The notes beneath the pieces are model-generated. The model worked only from the letters and a program-made list of their open reading frames with translations, made no database searches and was not told the origin of the DNA. Below are positions 36,343 through 47,744 of a DNA stretch of 64,000 nucleotides, in pieces. Source of the DNA: Auriscalpium vulgare (lineage: Eukaryota > Basidiomycota > Agaricomycetes > Russulales > Auriscalpiaceae); the NCBI GenBank assembly GCA_019915015.1, contig JAHBBC010000016.1:1054001-1118000 (forward strand), given 5' to 3'. The translations under genes were made by a program, and so were the position numbers. How positions within the stretch are numbered: position 1 is the stretch's first letter; each line of letters starts with the position of its first letter.

Positions 36343-38588
36343 TCAATCGGAGATGTCGACGACTTCCACGGCAGGGCGACGCGTCGACGTCCGCTTCGGC
36401 AGTGGCGAGGGGGCGGGTGAGGAGACGGACAGAGTGGACAGCGCGTCAGCAATATCAGGTAAAGTGCCGCCCGCAGAGACTAGCCCAGGATGGCTGCCTG
36501 ATGAGCTGTCATCTGTATATCTCCCAAAGAAATCCACTTCTCCTTCAAGCAGTGCGAGGCGTTGTTGACCCTGAGCATGTGCGCTAGGTTTGATGAGCAG
36601 CCGCGAGGCCAATAGGAATGCGGCGTCGTCTTCAGAGGAGCTACGCGCAGGTGACGGAAGTCTGTGCGACGAGGGGTGATTGTCCGCCAGATCCTGTGTC
36701 AGGAAGATGTCGAAATTTGGCCGTTGTTTCCCCTTCGATGCCGTATGCGGTCGAAATCGTTTGCGGTTGATGACCGTGTGGGCGGGAGCTGGTGGAACAC
36801 CATCCTCTTCGGAGTCTTCGCTGATCGCATTCAGGTCGAAAAATTCGCCTGACCCCCCGAGAGATGAAAATGACCTCGCTGAAGCTTTGCCTTCAGTTGC
36901 CTTTGAGCTGGAGGGGCCCACGCCCCCAGGTGGGCGACGCATAGCCGGTGTACTTTTTGCACCAGCAAGAAGGGGAGGCGCTTCATCAGGCTCGTCATCA
37001 GCGTCGATCAGTTTCGAGGATCCAGCTCGGGGCATGGGCGTTGCGGCCGTTGCAGCGCGGTGCCTTGGAGGCGGCGGCGCGTCGTCTGCCTCATCGTCCT
37101 CGCTGATGGCGTTGAGGTCAAAGAACTCCTCTTCGGCGGAGCTTGGACGAGCGCCGTAATGGTACGACCGAGCGGCACTTTGGGCCATCGCGGGTGCTTT
37201 TCGAGGACGTCCTCTTCCTCTCTTCGGCGGTGAAGCTGTACAAAAGATCAACCTCCTGGTCCTATGACTACTATGGGCTGACTTGCCTCGCATGGGAACG
37301 GAACGCGAAGGAGAAGACTCCACCACCTTCTTACGAGCTCGCTTGACAATGGGACTGGCAGGTGGAGGCGTCGAGAGCTCTGCGTTGCCGTTTTCTGCGC
37401 CAAACACCTCGCCGCCTTCATCTTCATCAGCAATATCTTCGGCTATAGGTATCGCCCGCCCTGCATGCCGGCGGTAGCTGCCTTTGACAACATCGCCCCA
37501 TAGTGTGTATGTCTTGCAAGAGGGGCATTCTCCTCCGCGGGGGACGAGTGTCAGTCCCTCTGATGACAGGAAGTGGTTTGAGAGGCAGGTGAGGTGTGAA
37601 ACGGCGCTACATTCGCCATTGGTGCAGAGAGCAGCCGATAGAGCATCCTGTATGGGAACAAAGTCAACATCAAATACGCACGAAATTACACAGACCTACC
37701 GTCGCGTAAGTCTGCAAGTGCGACGAGCAAACTGAGCAACTGAGAGGCTTGCCAGATGCCAGGAGCGCGTTGTGTTTAGCGAGATGCGCGGATGTGAATG
37801 AATCTATCCCCACGTCAGCCGTCGATGTCGCCCAAAAACGAGGAGGCAACTCACCGTCAGTAATGTCGACGGGTCCCACCCGTCCCGAGCCGCGCAATCC
37901 AGACTTCCCGTCGACACCTTCGAGCTCGATCTGTGACACGAAGCCACGGGGAAGTGGAGGGATGGCTGTGTCTTTCTCCAAAGCGTCCCAAATTTTGACG
38001 GCCTCTTGCGTGAAGAACTTGACTTGCAGCGGCCAAGTGTCATAAGGGCTGCTCGAGAGCATGACACGAGCTACCCTGTTGAGATGAGTAAAGCCCGGCC
38101 AACGACAGAGCATGATACTCACTTGATGTTCAGTTTGATGTACTTGCTTCGAGCATCGCTGCTGAACACAGATTTCCCGTCGCCGTCGCGCAAATGGCGA
38201 GAGACGTGTGGGTGCTGCCACGCCCATTCAAATTGCAAGGCTGCTAACCTGGAGGGGAAGCCATGCACGAGCATCTGCATAATCCATGGACGGTTTTGTT
38301 TTGTTTTCCATGCTCCTTGAGAGATTTCACCATTGTGCTGGCTGCGCGCCGGGATGTTAGTAATTCAACAGGATGAGCGAGCGTGGTGCCGACCGTATGC
38401 GACGGGGAGGGCTCGGAGTGCTACCAATGTAGGTCCTGCAGAGTCATAAGCGGCGATAATGTCGGGAAGAGCACCAGATCGTACGCAACAGAACGTGGAG
38501 TGCGGATGGACTTGAGCAAGTAGCAGGCGTAGAATGTAGGAAACTGATGCGGCAGAGAGGACCTGACCCTCGTCCTTCGTGAAGACAT
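36343..38588 (-). CDS. SLX1: structure-specific endonuclease subunit SLX1
   Basis: The catalytic GIY-YIG subunit of the SLX1-SLX4 resolvase, which cuts branched DNA such as Holliday junctions and 5' flaps. Exons 38588-38485, 38435-38394, 38341-38123, 38075-37855, 37803-37700 and 37647-36343 (less a 51-nt GC-AG intron) give about 647 aa. The nuclease domain starts [11 protein letters not shown] and continues [39 protein letters not shown] and the catalytic-Glu region [11 protein letters not shown]. The SLX-type RING/PHD finger is intact: [28 protein letters not shown], then [16 protein letters not shown]. The long C-terminal extension carries an AT-hook-like RGRGRPRK, a duplicated [10 protein letters not shown] module and a terminal VEVVDISD, which resembles a SUMO-interacting motif. 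Typical SLX1 proteins are about 300-450 aa, so the tail is long. Confidence 0.93.
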
Positions 38589-39114
38589 TCAGCAGTACCG
38601 CAAGAAGGCAGAGAATAACTGGATTGATGGGCCGATTGGGTTGCAAGGTGGCTTGTTCACGTTGAGACGCAAGACAACCAGTCGCGAACCAACTCGAACG
38701 CCAAGTTCCCAATATAGCTTGTGGCTTTTGTCACGCGGCGCGTCCGAGGAGTCTTGTTCTCTCTTGTCCGACTCGCCTGGAAACGGTTCTCTTCTGTCGA
38801 CACCGACGTTGCCAACGGGATTCTTGTCGAGACCTGTCTAAGGCTAGTTTCAGTCGATCTCCTTGACTATGTCTTGCGCCCTCAGCAAACAAATGCCATT
38901 TGGTTATTGTTGCCATGTCGGTATGTGTCCATTCCGGTGCCTCACGACGCTCGTAGCGGGCATCTCATACTCTCTTGCAAAGAGCGACGACTCTCGATTG
39001 CCATGGCGAAGTGGGTCTGCTACAATTATCCTTTTGGTGTACATAAGGCTGGTGCAGTCGCGGACAAGGTAGGCAGATATCATCCGTCTTGCTCTCTGAC
39101 AGCGGTAAGATATA

Positions 39115-40325
39115 ATGAACGCTTTTCGTGTGGGCTATGCTTACAAGACCTTCGGTACAGCGTCGTCTCCTTTTCCCAATATGCCAGAGCGACAGGACAC
39201 TGTAGCCAGCTTTGTGTCCACGGCCGACGGTGCCAGCACGATCGGGCAGATCTTGGCTTCAGGGAATTGGACCGTTACTTCAAGCAATGCATTGTCGGGT
39301 CAGCGCCGTTTGCAGTCTCGGAGCTCCACGCTTAGCTGGTTACAATCGGGCGCGCTCGTCTCTGCCAGCCCACGGCAAACACCGTCCAGGAGCAACACAA
39401 TGTACTCCCAGAGCAGCGTGAATGATGACGTCGACGTTCAAACTCCCACTGGTGTGTTTTCTCCGAAAGTTGGTGCGTTTCAGGAAACGCTGACTTCAAC
39501 CATCCCGCGCAACTAGCTCAGTACCCAGGTGCCTTCCCTCAAGACGATGTGCGAATGCCACCGTGGCAAGAGTTACATTCACGCCTGCGCTTGACTACCA
39601 CTCTGTTGGAAGAGTGTGCTGCTGTAACGGAAGACGCTTCACGTGTCGCCTGCGGTGACATCGCAACGTTCAACACTCGCTTCAAGAAGGCTCTGGAATG
39701 TGCTCGGAGAGAAAGGCTTGGACCATCTCGCACTGTGACTGCCGATGAGGTCTGCGAATCGGCAACTGAGCGTCTCCAGGGTTCGTCTTATGCTGTTGTA
39801 GGCCACAATCATATCGCTAACGACGCCTCGTAGCTCTGAGTCTACAGCAACCCCAATTTAGTGCACACGACCAATTATGGGCTATTGAGGACCTGCTCGA
39901 CGAAGTCGTTGCCGCTAGCAAGCTTCTGGCATTGAACCTTCTAACTGTCGATATCCTCTTGCGGGACTTACAAGACCATGACAGCGGCATTACTGCAGAA
40001 TCCCTGTCGGTCAGAGAGTCCGTCATCACAGTGATCCTGGTGGAGAACTTGAAAGCTCAGAGCACCTACGGTACGCATCCAGTGCTGACATTGTATACTG
40101 CTCTTAACCGACGGACTCCGCCTTGTAGACTTATTGGGCTGCACCCCGCCCTCATGGATCACCGAACTTTTGGCTTTGGAGCAAGTGCCAGCGCAGGTCG
40201 GCCGCAGACACTTCACGTCAGCCTTGCAGAAGAATCACGACGCGCTTGAAGTGATGCGCGGGGCGTTAGATCTCTTTGAACAAGCTCTGACTGTTCTCCG
40301 GGAGACTGTGGTCGACAGTCTTTGA
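39115..40325 (+). CDS. helical protein of unknown function
   Basis: No family recognised. Four exons (39115-39468, 39522-39780, 39834-40070, 40129-40325) join in frame to 348 aa. The first 130 residues are Ser/Thr-rich and disordered. The remaining 220 are predicted largely helical, with heptad-like Leu spacing (LLDEVVAASKLLALNLL, ALDLFEQALTVLRETV). That suggests a coiled-coil or helical-bundle subunit of a larger complex. The gene is divergent from SLX1 across 526 bp and lies 229 bp upstream of the DAO-family gene on the same strand. Confidence 0.65.
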
Positions 40326-40554
40326 CTGACTTGTAATTTATCACAAGTATACCCCTTATGTTACATGTAAATTTTCCCGAGGCTGCGGGGAATGGCACGC
40401 GGGAGTTGCACGAGCTTCCGTTTTGGTCGTTCCCCACGGTGACCACCATGTTGCCGCAAATACAGCATCTTTCTTGCACTCGACAACGTCACAGAAAGTG
40501 CTGCTGGTCGCCGCAGACGTCCTTATCTCGTGCAGCCGAGTAGCCTGCAGGCCC

Positions 40555-41873
40555 ATGACGACCCCGAAGAATATCGTTGTCGTCGGTGCGGGTATCATTG
40601 GCACTACAACTGCCTTCTACCTCTCTCGCCATCCTTCTGTCACATCCTCATCATCCCCGCCGTCTATCACAATCATAGAAGCTTCTCAGCGTGGCACGGC
40701 TCAGGGTGCGTCTGGAAAGGCCGGCGGTCTCGTAGCAAAGTGGGCCTACCCGAAGGAGCTGACCGACGTCAGCTTCAAGGAACACGTTGCGCTCTCCGAG
40801 GAGTTTAACGGCTCTCAAAGGTGGGGCTGGCGATGGGTGGACGTGGGCGAGTGGGAGGGTCGTGGGCGGGAAGCTAGCGGAAAGCGCGTTCGGGACGTTG
40901 GTCTCACAAAAAGCCTGGAGAAGAAAGCCGGGAGGCCAGCACCACCGCAGGGTATTGCAGACACGAGGCGCGTAAAGGGACTTCCCACCGACCTTTCCTG
41001 GGTTAGTGACGAGCTGACCGAGGTGTACACACCACTGGCCCCAGCTGGAGACACCGCGCAGGTCCATCCACGCCTCTTCACGCAGAGCATGCTCGATCTC
41101 GCGCTCGAAAATGGGGTACGCTTCGTTCAGGGCAGGGTCACGACGCTCGAGAGCAATACAGGGCATGTAAGCGGCGTGCGGTACGTTGCAATCGAGGGTG
41201 GGGAGGAGGTACATCTGCCCGCCGATCGCGTTGTCCTCGCTGCCGGGGCTTGGTCAACCACCCTACTCCCCTCTCTCCCCGTATCCGGCACACGTGCACA
41301 CAGCGTCGTGATTCGCGCGCCGCTTGCGCTGCCTGCCGAGGCCGTCTCGCCATACGTTCTGTTCACGTCGATCGAGCTACCGAAGGTGGACGGCGGCAGG
41401 CCACGCACCGTCTCCCCAGAAATTTACCCTCGCCCGGACGCCACGATCTACGTGTGCGGGCCAGGCGATACGCGTGCGCCACTCCCGCTGACGGTGGACG
41501 ATGTGGCCGTCGACGCTGCCGCGTGCGAGGAAATCTGGGATTGGGTAGCGGAGACGGGCGTAATTGAGGAGTGGGCCCTTGGGGACATCGAAACACGCCA
41601 GGCCTGTTATTTACCCACTGTCGACATCAAAGGGGGGCCGATTATTGGTGCAGTGCCGAACATCAGCGGTCTGGTGGCGGCAACGGGGCATACATGCTGG
41701 GTTTGTTACTCAATTAATTCCCTCGTGCCCGTTTCGCTTATGCACCTCGTGTTTTGCTCCACCAGGGCATCTGCAATGCGCCGGGGACAGCGAAGGCTGT
41801 GAGCGAGTTGGTGCTCGAAGGCAGCATCAATTGCGCAGATTTGTCTCGCTTAGATGCGGCAAGATTTATTTGA
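40555..41873 (+). CDS. FAD-dependent oxidoreductase, DAO family (Tda3-like)
   Basis: A flavoprotein of the D-amino-acid-oxidase/glycine-oxidase superfamily, similar in layout to yeast Tda3. Two exons (40555-41700, 41766-41873) give 417 aa. The N-terminus has the dinucleotide-binding motif IVVVGAGIIGTTTAFYL, preceded by no targeting sequence. ASGKAGGLVAKWA follows and corresponds to the flavin-contact loop. The substrate domain includes RVVLAAGAWSTTLLP, and the C-terminal flavin-binding part has GPIIGAVPNISGLVAATGHTCW with GICNAPGTAKAVSELVLEG. The substrate cannot be predicted. Start 40555 was chosen because homology begins there and the longer upstream frame shows none. Confidence 0.88.
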
Positions 41874-44373
41874 TACCCCGCTGAATCTCGAGACGGATTC
41901 CTTCGCCCGCTGCGACATATCTTAAGCTGAGGATTCCAGCAAGGTTAAGTGCACTGTAATTATTTCTATGAAGGGATAACAGTACACAGCGGCAGAAACC
42001 CCTTTCGTTGGCCACGGGTTGGATGTGCTTTGGATCATTGAGACCAACCGCTTGGACTCAGGAGCCCCGATTTCTCTCTCGCAGATCGAGATCGGATGTT
42101 AGCGATGGAACCCCGCTTGAGCTATATATCTTGTGTGGCCAGAGGACACGATCCTGAGGTCGATGCGGTCCTGCAGAGGTCGGGACTCGGGTCAGTCGGT
42201 CACCGGCGGTTAGACGCGGTCACATGCCGGTAGGTAGCCACGTGCTGGGTTCCCACGATGCCTCGCAGAAAGTTGATCCTTCGTCTGCACGGTACCATAT
42301 CCGCCCATGCTTGTTCACACACCCGCAGGTCAGCTCGGCCATCGTCATGCCTTGAATGCTCTTGGGCGAAGACCGTTCTCACTCGGCCGAGGCTTGGTCG
42401 GCTTGTTCTAGTCGCTGTCAAGCAAGGCCGTCCTCGCTGCTACACGGAGATGACACGCGTCGTCGCTCTTATCGACGTATCCTCCTATAGAATGTCCTCG
42501 ATGCCCCGCAATGGTCTCTCCGAGTCCACGCTGCCCCATCAAGCATCGGTATCGAACGTCACGCCTGCGCAACAGGCTGCGACTCGTGCTAGCCGCATCG
42601 ATTGCGAATGAATGCGGGCGTCCGCATGTCGGTTTTACGTCCTTACGGCTTGTCTCTTATCGCTGCGTGGTTGCGACATCGCCGCCAGGTGTGTCCAACA
42701 AAAAATTTCACGCCTACGGAGTGCTAACCAGGCAAATCAGCGGGCATCGTTTCAGCGGGATGTTGCCCGAGCGAAGTATGTGTGGCGCGCTTGTGTGATT
42801 GTCGTGACGGCAGCGACAGCTCTTCGTGCGGATTTCGGTGAGTGGCTGTTCAAGGATTGCGTACGCACCGCTGAGATGCATCATAGCATTAGGGAAACTC
42901 GGCCTCCGTGCTGTCAGCCATCTCACGCACGGCGTGGATGAGCTGCCTTCGGCCGCTTCCTCCCGCAGGGCCGCTAGTCCCTCCCACCGCGAGGAGTGTG
43001 CTCGCAAGACCAACCCGAAGCCTCCACCCACCATCAGCACACGGCAGCCTTCATGCTACCCTGCAACTTTCATTTCCAGCGGACTGTCTGTGCTTCCTCG
43101 CGCGGATGAAGAGGGTCGGCGATCGTAGGGGTGACTCTGGACCGTCGCTGCTACCCGGAGTCTGCCTCTGTGAGATCTAGAGCGGTTTGGACCATGACTT
43201 CATCGTCATATACGGTGCTCTCGCGGTGCTGTTCTTGCGCCGCACGCATCCAGCATACCACGCCGGTCATTCTCCATGTCCTCTGCCCTCTTCTCAGCAG
43301 TCACCGCTGACTTCGGCTGCTCCGATAGCTTCCACAAACGTTTGTCTCTCACTCACGACACACTATCGCGCAAATCCGCACCCGCGCTCATCTCTAGCGT
43401 TGGAAGGGCGGCTGTATGCTGCATGCGGCCTTCTATACTTGCCGACTGACGCTTCTTCTTCACTGGACGGATGACACGACTCGCGGAATGCTTCCAGCGG
43501 GCAGGCGGCTTCGACTATGACGGTGGCGTCCGGTGGGAATCATTCGCCCCTCGACGATCTCTGGATATCCGCATCGCGCTCAGGCTGGTGTCTTATGTTT
43601 TGCTCTGGGCCCCGTCAAACATCTCGCTTCGCGGCTGCATTGCTGTCGAGTCGTTGTGAACTCAGGTTTCACCTTCAAGCCCGAATACATGCTTGGGTTG
43701 TTCTTTGGATGGGCGTTACAACTCTGCCATTCTGGTTTGTTACATCTACCCACGCCTCTGCTATCACAGCACATATCTACTTTAATCAAAGTTTGTGCCT
43801 TTAAAATGAACTATGGTATCCGACAAGATGGCTACAAATGACGCAGCGACCTTCTGCGCAGCGCTGAGCCCGGCCATCTCGTATCTTGAGCGCAATTGTA
43901 CTCTTCACCCGGCAACCTCCAGGTGAAAGGTACGTACAGCATACTCGGGTGCGTGCAATTTTAGCCTCTGACGACGATACTTACTAGGAAGCGCGCGATG
44001 GTGACAAACCTCTCCAAGAAGGTGTATCGCTGCGAGAGGTCTTCCGAGTGCTCCCGAGAGTGCTCTCCGTCCTCGAGGGTGCCTTGCGTGGCGGTGGCGA
44101 CGACGTACGTGAAGTCCACGGCGTACCCATGCGTTAATGTGCCATGGCGTTCATTCGCCCGTGGACTTGCTGGTCTTGTCCGGGCCGCATATCGATGGTT
44201 CTCCATTAATTTCGGACCCCCGTCATCGTAATGCCGAAGCGGCATTTTGCGCATCGCGCTCACTGCATCGGTTCCCTCGAGTGAACAACTCGACTGTGGA
44301 TGTTGTTTCGCCGGGCGGGAATACCGCCGAAGGTAAGTCAAAGCCCGCGCTCTTCTCATGTTCATGAGCGAGC

Positions 44374-44394
44374 ATCCTGACAGTTAGTCAGGAT
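44374..44394. repeat. perfect 8-bp inverted repeat with 5-nt loop
   Basis: ATCCTGAC and GTCAGGAT flank AGTTA. The hairpin is isolated within the gene-poor region and is not followed by a T run, so a terminator role is not implied. Confidence 0.6.
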
Positions 44395-45573
44395 CGTCGG
44401 GCGCCATTGACATTTTTCGGTCAGCGGAGATCGGAGGCGGTCTCGAACCCTCTTGTGTTCGCTCCGGAGACCCATGCAAGTATCTGACCGCGACACAAAC
44501 GGCGCGCTCTCCCGAATCAGAGTTTACCGTCTCGGACATGAACGTCAGCCTTCGATAAGGCTGCGGACATCTTCGACGCTGGGCAAAGGGGCAGGTTTGT
44601 CGGTCCGGATGCGACGGCGGAGGACTTCTGAATCGGCAACTAAGATATGGACCTATATGGACATGCTTTGTGAGGTGCGCTCTAGACGCGGCGGCGTTGC
44701 ATGCACCCATCACACCGAAGCTGACGTATATGTCTCAGTATGTACCGAGTAAGTCATTAAACACTTTGTCGTAGTTGTGTGTGCATATCCAGCTCATGTT
44801 TTCGCTCTTCTGGTCCTCGGCAGGTCCGGAGTCCGAGTAAGATGTAGGAAACGTGGTACTCGCGAGGATTTTGGGGTTCTTGACTCTATGGGTAATGAAG
44901 CACCCGCTGACATAAAGGAAGGAAAGCCGATGAATAGCGAGGCGTAACGTACGCTGCTCGCTGATGTCGCGTTGGCTAGCGTCCGGTGTGAGTCTGATTC
45001 TAAACTTGTTATCTTGGGCGCGTACAGGAACAAAAATGACGTCGGGGCTTCTGAGAGCTCACGTAGGCTGGATAACGGGTCGGACACGGGAAACGCGAAC
45101 GGCCGAAGCCAGCCTCGAGGCAGTTGTGTGGGCATTTTCGTGAACAAGGTTCTTCTCGCGGAATGAGATTCTCGATCCTTGCAGGAACATCCGGCGGCTA
45201 CGAAGATCTATCGCGCACCATCGCCAGTGGGTGCCTAGACCCACACCCATCTGTCCTCCTAACACCGAGGTGATGGCATGCAGCTTCCCGCATGCATGAG
45301 GTCCGCCGTCCGCGTATCTGCTGGAGCGCCTGCATGCCGCAGTCGCTTGTCTGTTTTCCGACATACGCTGACCAACTTCTCTCTCAGGTGCGGCTGTGGG
45401 CCTGGACCCGCGTTTCCGAAGTGCTTCACATTGCCACTGGCCATGCTGTGTTGGCGATGGCGATCTCGTGCGCCTTTGGTTACATGACGGACACGAGGGA
45501 AACATGCTGCGCTCCTTTATTCTGGCGCAGCCGCTTGTCCGGCCACATGCCTGATGAAAGAAAAGAGCTGGTA

Positions 45574-45583
45574 TTTATATAAG
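45574..45583 (+). promoter_or_regulatory. TATA box of WH1-CRIB gene
   Basis: TTTATATAAG lies about 95 nt upstream of the ATG at 45678, a usual distance for a focused fungal promoter. It is one of the clearest TATA elements in the window. Confidence 0.5.
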
Positions 45584-45677
45584 TCTCGGAGCCTGAGGTT
45601 CGTCTCTCCTCGTCGAACCCCCATCCCCTGCATCCGTAGTGTGCCCGCACGCCTGACGACATATCACTGCCTATATC

Positions 45678-46722
45678 ATGACTTACTCTGCGTCCAAAAT
45701 GATCCTCTCCTACGAGGACAGCTACCGCCTTTTCTCCATCCTCCCCCGCGACGTTCATCGCATCATTGCAGCCGCACCTGCACGCGTCTATCATGCTCCC
45801 TTCGGCGCACCAGAGCACGAGTGGACCTACTCCGGCCTGAAGGGCGTAGTTGTCTTCGGATGCGACAATCGGGCACCCGCCCGGAGCGAGCGCCACCCGA
45901 GCAGCATCAACTACTGGTTCCAACTCGTCGACTTGCGGAAGGGCAAGGTTGTTTGGAAGCACCAGGTCCTTGAGCTCATCGAATACGAGGCGGAGAAGCC
46001 CTTCTTCCATATTTTCGGGGGCAAGGTACGTCGGCGTAGTGCTCTCTAGGCCTCTACGTATCCTGATGTGCTTTCCTCTCTGCTTCACCACAGAGCCGGA
46101 AATTCGGGTTCCGGTTCGATGAGGACGATGATGCTGTCGTCTTCCTCCAAGAAGTGACGAAGCGCGTCGTCGACATCCGTATGTTGGGATCTTCTTCGTT
46201 GTTGGGCACGCTCTGATCCGAGATCTGCAATCTTCCAGCCGTACAAAAGCCCGCGTCGAAGAAGACCAAGGCGTCGCTGAAGAACCAGCGCGCCCCCATC
46301 TCTGCCTCCATCATCTCTTCCCCAGTCCCCGATTCATTCGTGCATGTCGCGCACATGGGCACGGATGAAAAAGGGTATGTCAACTCGAGCTGGAATGTGT
46401 CCCCAGAGTGGACCAAACTGTTGCAGAAGCTCGAGGGCTACGGCGTCGACGCTGAGATGGTTGAAGAGAATCTCGAGTTCGTCAAGGGTTTTTTGGCAGG
46501 CGCCGAGGCTGTCAGGGGCTCGGGGGTGAGCAGCAGCGCGAGCAGCGACACTAGCGAAGACGCTTGGGAGCATGTAACAGGTGCGTGCTCTCCCCCTGAC
46601 TCCAGATCGCCTGATCTGACTGGCTGTGCGCTCGCTTAACAGAGAAACCCGTGCCCCAGCAGCCTCAGCAGCGCAGCGCGGTTCCCCGCAAGCCCGTCCC
46701 GACTCGCTTCTACAGCTACTGA
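45678..46722 (+). CDS. minimal WASP-like protein: WH1 (EVH1) plus CRIB domain
   Basis: A likely actin-cytoskeleton adaptor that binds a Rho-family GTPase. Exons 45678-46025, 46094-46178, 46239-46580 and 46643-46722 give 284 aa. Residues about 10-150 form a WH1/EVH1 domain (VYHAPFGAPEHEWTYSG, GVVVFGCDN, YWFQLVDLRKGKVVWKHQ, FHIFGGKSRKFGFRFDED). A basic linker (KKTKASLKNQR) leads into a textbook CRIB motif, ISSPVPDSFVHVAHMG, followed by the autoinhibitory-type helix PEWTKLLQKLEGYGV. The protein then ends after a short acidic Ser-rich stretch and a Pro/Gln-rich tail finishing PTRFYSY. The long polyproline region and the WH2/central/acidic module that activate Arp2/3 in WASP are absent. It could act as a Cdc42-regulated scaffold or a competitor of the full-length WASP. 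Confidence 0.88.
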
Positions 46723-47744
46723 GGCCGAGCGCCGGAATATCGCCCAATGAACAATAGCTCAGCATCGCGAGTACATCACATGTGTCCGGTTCGGCACTTA
46801 TGGCTTTATGCCCTTTGACGACTACTACGATAAATCTGCATCACTCTGCTCATCGCTCTTGTGCTAATCCGTTCTCCCTCGTCTGCATTTTGATACCCAT
46901 GCGCATTCTATACCCTACAACACGTACCGTACTTCAGAGGATTCATGGATTAGACATGGTCTTCTTTCTTGCAGGTTTTGGTGTTACTACATCTCGGCAA
47001 TTAACTTATGGGACACTGTATACTAGCTAGCAATTGTAACAATACACATGTGAATGTCTCGCATCTCATTTCAAAACGGGGTGACAATAAGGGTTGACTT
47101 CCTCGTCCTTACGGTCGCTACGCGTTCGGGTGGAGCCACTGGGGCCGGATCTCATGAACGAGGCATGGGGAAACCACGCTCGTGCTTGACACTGGCAAGT
47201 GTAGCTGTATCGCCAAACCCCAATTTTCCAATCACAGCGATCCATGCTTTTCTCGGACGCATATGCTGTGCCAGACGGTGTAGTTGTACCATTCCCCGCT
47301 ATGTATTTGATCCATGTATCTTCCGAGCTTAGCACACGAGGCGTATCCAAGGAGCATGCTCGCGGCCGCGTGTCAGTTCAGCTGAAGAACAAAGGCAATG
47401 CATGCATGCAGGGCTGTCCTGCAAAGGCTTCGCCAAGGAGTCACTGATGTGCAAGGTGGCAGGTATGCACATGGCCACCTGTACGTTGTACTCTCTGTGC
47501 GCCGGCATGAGGCGATCGCGAACTGAGGAAATGGCGATGAAAATATCGCTTCCTCCCGTCGGTCCCGGCAAAGTGCGAGACAATTAGAGTGAGCGATAAG
47601 GTAGGATGCAGATGTGCAATGATGTCTATGGGGATTATTGTAGAAGCGATGCCGTATGTAGCAGTAGGTGTGTAGCAACCATCGTTTCCTGACGAGCTCA
47701 GAATCGTGTGAGGTCGCGGCCAAATATCCCTGGCAACAAACTGG
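46723..47744. other. convergent intergenic region
   Basis: About 1 kb between the stops of the WH1-CRIB gene and the NADH dehydrogenase gene. Short open frames are present on both strands but nothing is supported. Confidence 0.5.

Larger units (their letters stand above)
41874..45677. other. 3.8-kb gene-poor region with degraded coding-like fragments
   Basis: No intact gene is supported on either strand. Fragments with protein-like composition occur, for example GVSLREVFRVLPRVLSVLEG near 44030-44090 and VHSPVDLLVLSGPHIDGSP near 44140-44200. They end at stops and lack convincing splice partners. This is the longest clear desert in the window; it may be a decayed gene or element. The right end contains the TATA-type promoter of the WH1-CRIB gene. 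Confidence 0.45.

Noticed and set aside
38721..39335. A 204-codon plus-strand frame between SLX1 and the next gene
   Set aside because: Composition is not protein-like, and it overlaps the promoter and first exon of the 39115 gene, whose multi-exon chain is coherent.
44374..44394. Hairpin as a transcription terminator
   Set aside because: Rho-independent terminators do not apply to this eukaryote, and no T run or gene end is adjacent.
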